From the NCBI GenBank assembly GCA_029948255.1, contig JALIZF010001521.1, positions 124,001 through 188,000 of the forward strand: a stretch of 64,000 nt of DNA. Reading direction: 5' to 3'. The DNA comes from Telmatactis stephensoni (taxonomy: Eukaryota; Cnidaria; Anthozoa; Actiniaria; Isophelliidae). Positions 11,661 to 20,581 of the stretch are shown here, in pieces. Position 1 is the stretch's first letter, and every line of letters begins with the position of its first letter. A program made the position numbers and the translations under genes. The notes beneath the pieces are model-generated. The model made no database searches and was not told the DNA's origin. It was given only the letters and a program-made list of their open reading frames with translations.

Positions 11661-11954
11661 ATTGCAATTTTTTGAAGTATGTATTTGGACAAACTTTGGA
11701 CAGTTGTTGTCATGTTTTTCAGGCAGATGAAACCATAAAAATCAGTATTTTTATGGCAGCTGTTGACATCCACCGATTTTCCCACTCTCGGGAGTTTGTA
11801 TCATCAATGACTGGAATATAAATTCCATGATTTATATACCTGTTCCTGCACTTTGACCTTGATCAGACGAACATTGTTTTGTAACAGTAGAATGTCCTGA
11901 AGAAATAGACAAAGTGTCCAATTATTTATTTGAAAGTTGATTTGGTTGTCAAAA
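11661..11954. repeat. 294-bp direct repeat, left copy (flanks the Rep locus)
   Basis: It starts ATTGCAATTTTTTGAAG and ends TTTGGTTGTCAAAA. The right copy at 14190-14483 has the same length and I count only about three substitutions. The two lie 2.5 kb apart in the same orientation and bracket the Rep and SF3 genes. On the minus strand each contains an exon-like segment (TTCTTCAG|GACATT..., DILLLQNNVRLIKVKVQEQ) with a possible donor. Confidence 0.85.
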
Positions 11955-12000
11955 TAGTCAAAAAATTGTAAGCAAGTTGAAATTCACCAGGTTGCCTACC
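11894..12000. repeat. 109-bp-type repeat module, copy 2
   Basis: Nearly identical to 11451-11559 apart from scattered substitutions. Its first ~60 bp form the end of the 294-bp repeat, and its right end abuts the MITE at 12003. Confidence 0.6.
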
Positions 12001-12002
12001 TA

Positions 12003-12267
12003 CAATCTTGGTCAAAACTGTTAGGACCTTTTAGAATTTCTGTGTAATTTTCCAGTTTCACAATGCTCCCCCCACCCCCACCCCTCCCCCCTCCCCATTC
12101 AATGTTGAAAAGTAACGGCCAGCTCACCGGCAATCAGTGTCCTCCAACATTGGATGGGGGGAGAGGGGGAAATGCATTTGGAAAGCCTAATCTTGCGGTG
12201 CAATCGCTCTTAACATGAAAAAAAAGTTTTCAAGTTGAAGAGTCCTAACAGGTTTTGACCAAGATTG
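12003..12267. mobile_element. MITE with CAATCTTGGTCAAAAC ends
   Basis: Terminal inverted repeats of about 25 bp: CAATCTTGGTCAAAACTGTT on the left, with the matching reverse complement ending TTTTGACCAAGATTG on the right. The left flank is TA, the right TC, so a TA duplication may have mutated. An internal second palindrome pairs a C-rich tract and CAATGTTG with CAACATTGGATGGGGGG. The two MITE copies at 48.9 and 51.0 kb share this layout, suggesting related families of Tc1/mariner type. Confidence 0.75.
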
Positions 12268-12466
12268 TCTACGAGGCGATTTTTAAAAAAATGTTAATCC
12301 TAGGCCGAAATTAAAACGTTTGGTATCTGTGGGTTAAGAAAAAGCCTTAGGAACAATTTTGGTGCAATTAGCACCCTGACTGTACTATAAGGCAGAACGT
12401 TTTGTGAGAGGGGGTGGGGGTACCCTCCCAGGGGAATGGGGCGAGTTTATAGTCGGCACAAAGAAG

Positions 12467-13225
12467 ATGGAGTTTCTAAGTGCCTATGACTCAGAAAGTG
12501 AATTGGGAAGCGACAGCGAAGATGTTGTAGACCCTTTAAGATCTCGCGACCTCCGATCTGTCTACTTAATTACTTATAGCCAAGCTGACGTGCAGAAAAT
12601 CCCTACAAGGAGAGCATTTGCAGATACAGTTGTTCAGTCTTTCTCGATCACAAGTAATGAGTGCCAAGTAATTCAATGGTGTTGTTGTCAAGAAACACAC
12701 AAAAACGGTGGTCATCATTATCATCTAGCCTTGAAACTCAGTAGTTGTCAACGGTGGATGCCTTCTAAGCGCTATTTGCAAGATCGCTATGGAATAAATG
12801 TGCATTATTCTGCAAGACACCACAACTATTTTAGCACTTGGAAATACGTCACAAAGACTGACAAGGATTACATTGAAAGTGTAGGCCATCCAGATTTGAA
12901 CGACTATCCCGGTCCACGAACCAATGCCGCTAGCCAAGCAAGAAGACGTGTAAGACCATGTAATTCACCTAGTAGTACTTCTCAGGTAGATGACACTGGC
13001 CAGGAAGAGGTCAATGAGTCATCTCGACCATCGAAGAAAAGAAAACGGCTGAGTCCCTTTGAAGTGTCAGAAATTATCCAGAGTAGAAGTCTCACTAATG
13101 TTACTGAACTGCAAGCCCTAGCTCAAGAACAACGAGACGAAGGAAAAACAAACCTGGCAGAGTTTCTGTTAAGCCGTACACCTAGATATGTACAATGCCA
13201 AAGAAACGTTTGTGAGGGCAAATAA
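12467..13225 (+). pseudogene. Rep-like HUH endonuclease (CRESS-type)
   Basis: The chosen start is ATG 12467 (MEFLSAYDSESE), since the upstream ATG 12404 adds a G-rich low-complexity leader. Three rolling-circle motifs occur in order: motif 1 VYLITYSQAD, motif 2 GGHHYHLALKL (the HUH) and motif 3 WKYVTKTDKDY with YxxK, whose Tyr would be the nicking residue. Spacing and wording resemble geminivirus/CRESS-DNA Rep more than Helitron Rep, which has two tyrosines. A basic nuclear-signal-like run (KKRKRL) follows. The frame shifts near 13190-13225, where the helicase part continues in another frame. HUH Reps nick one strand and stay bound to its 5' end. Whether this derives from a virus or a transposon cannot be told here. 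Confidence 0.7.
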
Positions 13226-13850
13226 GACCCGTATGCAGCTTATAGAAGACGTGTTACAAACGGATTGTACCTGCAATCATCCAAATGAATGGCGTTTAGC
13301 AGCAGAAGAAGTTATAATCAATAACCAGGTGGACATTTATGAGTTTGGCGCTGCCGTTGTGGAACTGTTAAAGAACGGTAGAGGTAAATTTAAGAACATT
13401 TTGATAACTGGTCCCGCTAACTGTGCTAAAACCTTTCTCTTGAATCCCTTGACCAAAGTTTACAAGACGTTCTGTAATCTGGCCAGTGGTCGCTTTGCGT
13501 GGGTGGGCGTTGAAGACGCTGAATGTATTTTCCTCAAAGATTTTTGGTGGTATGCCGAAATGATACCATGGCACGATTTATTGCTTCTTTTGGAAGGTCA
13601 GGAAGTGCACTTACCAGCTCCTAAGACCCACTTTGCACAAGATATTCATTTCCACAGAGATACCCCTATCTTTGCCACAAGCAAAGATCGTCTCATTTAT
13701 GTGAAAAACGGTCAAGTTGACGCAAGGGAAACAGAGATGATGACAGTGAGGTGGAATTTTTTTTCCTTTTTCTATCAAATACCCCAATCACAACAACGAC
13801 AAATTCCTGTTTGTCGACGGTGTTTTGCTGATTTAATTACAGCTACATAG
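13188..13850 (+). pseudogene. SF3 helicase domain, partner of the Rep
   Basis: This frame continues the Rep after a shift. It contains a Walker A-like loop ITGPANCAKTF, a Walker B-like strand ECIFLKDFWW, motif C-like TPIFATSKDR and a late VRW with a possible arginine finger. These are the SF3 motifs of parvovirus NS1 and CRESS Rep proteins. The Walker A has Ala where the Gly before Lys is normally required (GK[ST]), so ATPase activity is doubtful. The stop at 13848-13850 is 160 bp before the iteron array. Rep + SF3 fusions of this type are, to my memory, multi-copy in cnidarian genomes; that is not checked. Confidence 0.7.
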
Positions 13851-13960
13851 AGTAAACATGTAATACAATACACATTAACAACGACCCGTTGTCCATTTCG
13901 AATAACATAGGAACTTCAGTTCCTAAGAAATACCTTATAACCTTGAATAGGATTTTCAAA

Positions 13961-14120
13961 CACGAACTACGAGGCACTGAAAGTGAGAAACTAGCGAAAA
14001 GTAAAGTAAAATCACAAACTACCACGAACTACCACGAACTACCAGCGGATTATAAAGAAGATATGAACCTATCTATTTATAAAATCACAGTGGTTGTTCG
14101 TGGTTGTTCGTGGTAGTTCG
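13961..14120. promoter_or_regulatory. Iteron-like inverted array of 10-bp repeats
   Basis: Three direct 10-mers (CACAAACTAC, CACGAACTAC, CACGAACTAC) occupy 14013-14042. After a 48-bp spacer, three inverted 10-mers (TGGTTGTTCG twice, TGGTAGTTCG) occupy 14091-14120. A single CACGAACTAC lies at 13961-13970. The arms could form a cruciform. Its place just after a Rep/SF3 gene suggests Rep-binding iterons or a replication origin or terminus; that role is inference. Confidence 0.6.
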
Positions 14121-14189
14121 TATCATTCCGTGGCTTTTTGTCCGTTTTTTCGCTTGTAATTTACAGCCATTTCAAAACTACAACGAAAT

Positions 14190-14483
14190 ATTGCAATTTT
14201 TTGAAGTATGTATTTGGACAAACTTTGGACAGTTGTTGTCATGTTTTTCAGGCAGATGAAACCATAAAAATCAGTATTTTTATGGCAGCTGTTGACATCC
14301 ACCGATTTTCCCACTCTCACGAGTTTGTATCATCAATGACTGGAATATAAATTCCATGATTTATATACCTGTTCCTGCACTTTGACCTTGATCAGACGAA
14401 CATTGTTTTGTAACAGTAGAATGTCCTGAAGAAATAGACAAAGTGCCCAATTATTTATTTGAAAGTTGATTTGGTTGTCAAAA
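14190..14483. repeat. 294-bp direct repeat, right copy
   Basis: Partner of 11661-11954, same orientation, about 99% identical by eye (differences near the CCCACTCTC segment and at GTGCCCAA versus GTGTCCAA). Beyond 14483 the two sequences diverge at once. Confidence 0.85.
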
Positions 14484-14841
14484 CAATAGAAGGTCCTAAA
14501 GAGATAGTCTCCAATTAGTGTCCAATTTTTCAATTTTGAGTAGAATTATTCATACCTTCATTACAGAGGAATATTTTTCAGACCGCCCCACCCCTAGCAA
14601 TTCTTGTTTTGGGGTTGTTTAGAAATCACCTCTTTCCACTTTGATCTACCTTGTGCACCCCTCCTCTAGGAAAGGTTAGAGAGAAATTATAGGCTTCTAG
14701 ACACTTGTAAGCCTTAATCTGCTTTCTAGTTGCCCACAAGGTTTTGAGTATGGTAATTTACTATGTCCAGGTAAACGACACTTGGAAAATTTGTTAATCC
14801 TTTATTACAATCGTTTTCTTTATTTTTATCAGAAGATATGG

Positions 14842-15985
14842 ATTGAATCCAGAGGAGGAGCGCACACCTTCCCAAGATACATTGCGCCTTTGAAACATGG
14901 ATTTGCACAAAATTTATCATAAATTCAGGCTGGAAATGGAGCTAATTTTTGGTCGTTGTATTGAGATGCAGAAATGAATTTCTTTACGAATAACAAGTGG
15001 TAAAAGAGATTTAAAATTATTACAAATTTAGCTAATTTTGACATTTCTAAAGGTTTGTAATTTAGATTTGAACTTGAAGTACATTGGGGCCTGAAGAAAA
15101 TACCCAATATTCAAACATCGCTTTCTTTAAAACGGATCAACATAAACTGGTTCTGATTATAGTCTTTTATAGAGAAATCCTTCCCCTTTTTTGTGGTCTC
15201 AAAATGATCCAAAGTGATCCAGGATTTCAATTTGAAATTTTAGATTTTATGCGGGATGTTTTGACGTCAAACAAGCAGCATGTAGCCGTTGCTGATAAAC
15301 CATGGCTCAGTGTCTGGGTTTAAAATCGAGTCAAAATACATCATAGTACAATAAAACTTTGCTCTTTGGATTGTGAAAGTAATTCAGGCATCATATGATA
15401 CGATATGATATATCGTAATGATAAAAATACGACATTTTCTTAGAGCATAACGACTATAACGCTCGGGAAATAATTAAACTAATTTCAGTCTGTGACCTTT
15501 GGCGTTATCCGATCCTTGCTTCGGTGTTATTTACATTCTCACTCTAAAGTTTCATTGAAGTTTGTTCTTGAATGGCTAGCAATCCAAACTCAATTAAAGA
15601 TTTAGTTTTACAAGTTTAACTTTATTTTACATGTTGTATCACATATTTCGAGAATTAAGTGCTCACGAACTTGGACCATGCAGTTCAATCGCAGGATTCA
15701 ACATAAAGCGTCGCTTCATCCAGCGTATTAATCTTAAAATTAATTATCGTTATGACAAAGAATTGATACTTCAAGCTACACCATGAGTGGGTTTCGTTTT
15801 TCACAAGCAGTAGACAACAAATTCGAAAGAGCTAGCTTTCCTCACAATGCATTCGCTATCGATGCCCTCGCTTCGGTGACTTCAACACAATGATGAATGT
15901 GCGAAAAAAATTGATAATAATTATACTTCATTTTGGAATGCATCTCGGGAAGGTGTGCGATCCTCCTCTGGATTGAATCCAAATA
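14842..15985. repeat. Pair of ~44-bp inverted repeats 1.1 kb apart
   Basis: GGATTGAATCCAGAGGAGGA with the following CGCACACCTTCCC at 14838-14885 recurs as its reverse complement at about 15941-15985. The sequence between is noncoding. The pair may be the ends of an old element or two solo copies in opposite orientation; no target duplication was found. Confidence 0.55.
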
Positions 15986-16404
15986 ATTCAACTTTCTCTT
16001 GATATCTTGCCTTGGCAGGACATGTGAGATGGGAGTAATAATCTGAAATCGTGAAGTCATTTACAGAAGAAATGTTTGCGACAGCCATTATGTTTTTGAA
16101 TATGGCCAGTCATTCTGGTCAGTGGTCATTCCCATAGATCAAAATAGCAATTGAAAGACTTATCTCAGCCAAAAGAAAGTGCAAAATTATGGCTCAAATG
16201 ATCAAAGATGCTCAGTGATTTCATATGTGAGGCTTGGTTATGGCATTTGAAGTCTTTCTCAAGTATTTTTGAAAAAATACCATTTGGAAAACATGTTTAA
16301 CGTAAACACCCCCTAGAAATTTAGATGATTTAGACCCCCCTTACTCCTCAGAAATGATTTATCCCTCTGTGGGGGGGGGGGGGTATGGATAATTTCTGGA
16401 ACTA

Positions 16405-16770
16405 CACGTTTGAAAGTTGATTTGGTTGTCAAAATAGTTGACAAATTGTGAGGAAGTTGAAATTCACATTTTTACACATATAAGTCAGTGTATTGTCAAT
16501 AAAATGCAAATAACATAATATACATACTTGCAGTTTGACTATGGTCAGTTTGACTTTGTGCCTTTCTTGAAGGTCCTGAAGAAATAGAAAAAGTGTCCAA
16601 CTATTTAATTGAAAGTTGATCTAGTTGTGAAAATAGTCAACAAATCATAAGCCAAAATCATCTGTTTTTATTCTTTGAAAGAGATCCTCTGCTGTTTCAG
16701 TACTTGCTGTTTTTTTTAAATATATTCTGAGAGTTGTTTAGTTTGCTTTCATAGTTTCACTAAAAAATAC
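16405..16770. repeat. Further diverged copies of the 11-kb repeat module
   Basis: TTTGAAAGTTGATTTGGTTG at 16408 and a second block from 16571 (GTCCTGAAGAAATAGAAAAA) match the modules at 11451 and 11894. The second block extends through CTGCTGTTTCAG as in 10970-11135. On the minus strand a splice-acceptor-like TATTTCTTCAG again precedes an open DLQERHKVKLTIVKLQ. Confidence 0.5.
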
Positions 16771-17099
16771 CAAGAAAAATCTTAATATCCTGGTAAAATT
16801 AGACACAGTATATTTATATTTATTACCTTGCTTTGATCCTTTGTGTATATATTTGCTTTTAGCGTGATGTGCTATAATAATGAATAGAAAAAGTTATTTT
16901 TGATAATTTCAAATCAGTAAAATTAAACATAAAATATTATATAAAAATTAAATAGCTCTCCTTTTTTGTGTTTTGGATCCATAACTTGCAGACTGCTAAC
17001 AGGAAAATTGCATCAATGTACATTTGTGACATACAAATCATACAAATTGAAAGCTACAAAGTATTCATATTACTTAGTATATCACTGTGCGAAAAGACA

Positions 17100-17640
17100 C
17101 GTATATGGGTGACGATACTAAGTGATACGGACTCTGGTACTCGAGAAATATGGAAATATAATTGAATATACGATATTGGACATGCTAAGTATCAGGAGAT
17201 GTCATATTCCGTATATTTTGTTATTCGGACTTTTTCCCTATCAGGGAATATCCGGATATATTATACCTGTCATATATTTTAAGTATCTGATACATATACT
17301 ATCAAATACTCGATGAAACTTCAAGAATACCGCTTCATACTCATACGGAAGTTTTAAATCATTCCAAGTATCCTAGGATATTTTTTGATGTGAAAATCGA
17401 CCCTATACGTTATTATCTGCGTGAGCCATGATACTCCGTTATTCTTCGGAAATCTCATCTCGATACTTCATTATTCTTTACGTATATCCCCGATTTTAGC
17501 TTATTCTTCAAATATATCTGCTGGTATGTTTGATATTCTCTTAGAATAACCCATGATATTTCATTATTCTTTTATTTTTAAGAAATATATAGCCCCTTAT
17601 ACTCTGATATTCTATTCGTACCAGCTCACACAATTCTCCT
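17100..17640. repeat. Degenerate GATAC/ATTATTC-rich repeat, copy 1
   Basis: The segment is strikingly rich in GATA, TATC and TTATTC words. From about 17420 a loose unit of some 30-35 bp recurs (CATGATACTCCGTTATTCTT, CGATACTTCATTATTCTT, CATGATATTTCATTATTCTT). No coding potential is seen. Confidence 0.55.
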
Positions 17641-17937
17641 GATATTTTGACATGAGCAATAAATTATCCAATAAATTATCATGGAATTTTGCGCGCAGTT
17701 ACTGTAGAATGTTACAAACTCGTTAAAATTGACTCAACCTTTATTGATGGAAAATTAATTGCAAGTTAATTGTACATACTTAACAGATAGTCATGTTGGT
17801 CATATAAGCCAGTTTGACCAGTCTTGATAACTTTAACAAAAAGTAAAAATTTCATGTTCAGTAAATAAGTGAATAGTAATTGAAGATAGTAATTGTTCGA
17901 TCATATGTTCAAGCGTAACTAAAGTACGACTCCATGA

Positions 17938-20244
17938 TTAGTTTCGTCGGCCGCGTCTCTGCTTCCTCTTTGTTGTTGTCTTTTCCGTTCTCAACGGTGC
18001 ACGTTGTTGTGCTGTTTGTGGAACATTTGGGATTTCCTTATCCACAGAATAATCCCCTTCATCCTCCGAAGAGTTCACTGGGGTGCGTTCTCGAGATCGA
18101 GAACGACTTCTCGACCTTTCTCGGATTGGTTCTGGTTCTTCGCGGAGTGAACGTACTGCCCAGGCCGGCGAACTAGCAGGAGCAGGGCGAGAAGAAGGGG
18201 CTCCTACAATGCGTCTAAACTTCGGATGCTTCGATTTGGAGGAACTTTCAATCTCATTTCTGTCGACCCTCTCCTGCAAGGTTTTTAAAAGGTGGTTTAG
18301 AGCGTCACTACGAAAGGTTGGAGAGCGAACCACCCAGCAATCTTTATTTTCTCCTTCGCCGTCTTCCTCGTCACTCATCCAATTGTAGTTTATCTCTTCT
18401 ATTGCCACCTTCTCGTCTCCCTCGGCCATTTTCTTACGTTGAACATATAACTAGAAATGAGCAGAAAAATTCTTATTAATATGGTGAAAAAACATGGCAG
18501 ATCTTTGAAGGATTTGATTTTTAATCATTTTTGACTCATCATACAACAGTTCCTAGAAGATATGGATTTGTCAAAATGGTTCGTCAAAATTTGCTCGTGT
18601 GGCCGGTATAGCATACCTGAATTTTGATTTAGCTTTCTATAACAAGTAAAAATGCCAAAATGCCGATTCTTTAGAAAAATTATTCGCGACATCTACACGA
18701 TACCGCTTTTCCTCGACAAGGAAAAACCAGTTTGCTTGTGTCGATTATAAAAAAATGTATTTTTCTTGGCTCCATCTAAAAGATGATTGTTCTAAGTTTC
18801 TTCTTGTTAAGGAAAAAATTGTTTGTGCAGACAAAAGAATCGGCATTTTGGCATTTTTACTTGTTATAGAAAACTGATTTATATGGATGCGGCCGCTTCT
18901 AGGTTCACTAGTGTGTTCGCTTACCCGCCTTCTCCTCGAAGTTTGCCGCTTCTCAGACATTTTTTTCTCGACCGCCTCCTTTCTCTCAGGGAGACTGTCC
19001 AGATATTGCTGCCTTTTATTCTCGAAACATCTTGCAATGGCACCTATGGAAGACAGACATAAACATTTATCAATTTCACAAAAAAGGATTAACATTAGCT
19101 TTATTGTGACTTACGTAGAATGGTCTGCCTTGAATACTGATCGTTCTCTTTGGATACTTCGGTAAACAAGAATGACCTCACGCCATTGTTGTGGTTGCTA
19201 TCAATGCTGCAGAATAATGAAATAAGTGAGCTTAATTATGATTAGTTCTGATTTACTCAAAAGATACTCAGGTGGGATCAGTTGAAAAGTGCAGAGAAGC
19301 GATCCAACACCCTTCAGCATACCGATTTCATGTTTAGTGTTTCTTGGATAAAGATATCTTTAATATTTTCAAAATCATTTGAACATAGGTATTTCATATT
19401 TCAATGCAGGAGTGCAAACACAACCGCTATGCCAGGCACAGTATAAAAGAAACCACACATAATAATGAATTAATGTATTTCATTATTATGTGCGGTTTAT
19501 TTTATACTGTAACATAACATGGATCTAACATGGCATGGCGGTTGTGTTTGCACTCCTGCATTGAAACATATAATTACCTTTCACTTGCTTTGAACTGTCT
19601 AGTAGCTTCTTGTTGATTGTGCAGCAGACGAACATCATACTGTGGAATTAAAAAAAAAAAACAATAAAGTCACGAGAACGAGCTATGAGAAAGTATAAGC
19701 TTAATTGATGCCTCTCTTTTTGAACTATGGTGTGAAATAGTTGTGTTGAGTTGCGCGCCTTGTTTTCATACAAAATAGTCCTTATCATCATGTTTCTTAC
19801 CCGAAGTTCTTTTGGAATCGGTCCCCATTGCGTATAACTACTATTAGCAACACTTCGATCTTCTACATGGCTGTCTTGATGTTCTTGGATTTCCTTTACT
19901 TGTTGCTTGAGTTCATTCAAATCTTCTTTGCTCTCCTCTACATCGGCAGATAGCTTTTCTAAAGTTCTGGATTGACGCTTGACAACATCGCTCAGTTCTT
20001 TGAGCCCATCAAAGAGCTGTTTAATCTCTCTACCAGATACAACAACGTTCTCTCTTTGCCGTAAACTCCCAGGCGGTGTGGCTTGAGGCATCACTGGACT
20101 ATCGTGGGTTCTTCTTGAGCTCGCAGCTGAATTACCACGACTTGAATTACTATCGCAGCCGCTTGTAGGCGATCTTGAATTGCTTCTACTGCTTCCACTG
20201 CATGCCGATGATCCAAAGAACGAAGATGTTGAATAAGACTGCAT
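17938..20244 (-). CDS. 409-aa coiled-coil / SR-rich protein, five exons, divergent from the transposase gene
   Basis: Exons on the minus strand: 20244-19801, 19639-19578, 19206-19115, 19043-18925 and 18450-17938. All junctions are GT-AG, the phases match throughout and the frame has no stop. Residues ~1-60 are Ser-rich. Residues ~75-115 form a coiled coil (KQLFDGLKELSDVVKRQSRT; LNELKQQVKEIQEH). The middle is a charged helical region (CFENKRQQYLDSLPERKEAV). The last exon is acidic (WMSDEEDGEGEN), then has WVVRSPTFRS and an RS-rich RERSRSRSRSRERT run, ending in a basic KRKQRRGRR tail. No catalytic domain is recognised. It starts 337 bp from the EnSpm transposase start in the opposite direction, so a TNPA-like accessory role is conceivable but unproven. 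Introns 2 and 4 carry MITEs. Confidence 0.7.
18634..18872. mobile_element. MITE with perfect 39-bp inverted repeats, intronic
   Basis: The ends at 18634-18672 and 18834-18872 are exact reverse complements starting TTTCTATAACAAGTAAAAAT. The 160-bp interior is unique and noncoding. It lies in the last intron of the minus-strand gene. The perfect arms suggest recent insertion. Confidence 0.85.
19399..19566. mobile_element. Palindromic MITE, intronic
   Basis: Inverted arms start TTTCAATGCAGGAGTGCAAA on both strands. A second inner palindrome surrounds ATAATAATGAATTAATG. It is flanked by CATA on both sides, a possible 4-bp target duplication. It sits in the second intron of the minus-strand gene. 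Confidence 0.8.
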
Positions 20245-20581
20245 GTTGAGTTAATTTCTAAGAGATCCTTAGTCTTAAATACAAGTAATTATAGGTTGAT
20301 TAAAAGTCAATTTGTTCCGCACGTGAGGTTGGATTAAATGATGCTGTTGACGTGGCGTGTTTCTAATTGAAAAACTCCCGCTCAAATTCCTTTCGCCAAT
20401 CAAATGATCTAAATCTAGCGTTGCTGATTGGACCAAATCGACTTGCATAAATCACCCAGGCGTTACTCACAGGATCTCTTTCAGCTTTGCTGGCGTCTTT
20501 TTAGAGTGTTAAAGTCTATCATTATTGACCGAAAACTGTTCTAAAAACCTGAAAACAACATTTATATATACCAAAGAAGTA
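20245..20581. promoter_or_regulatory. Bidirectional promoter interval
   Basis: 337 bp separate the divergent start codons at 20244 (-) and 20582 (+). It contains two CCAAT-type words (CGCCAATCAAATG near 20393; ATTGG near 20428). No TATA box is obvious. The role is inferred from position. Confidence 0.4.

Noticed and set aside
16365..16383. G-run as a quadruplex regulatory element
   Set aside because: A single homopolymer run with no further G-tracts or gene nearby; nothing supports a role.
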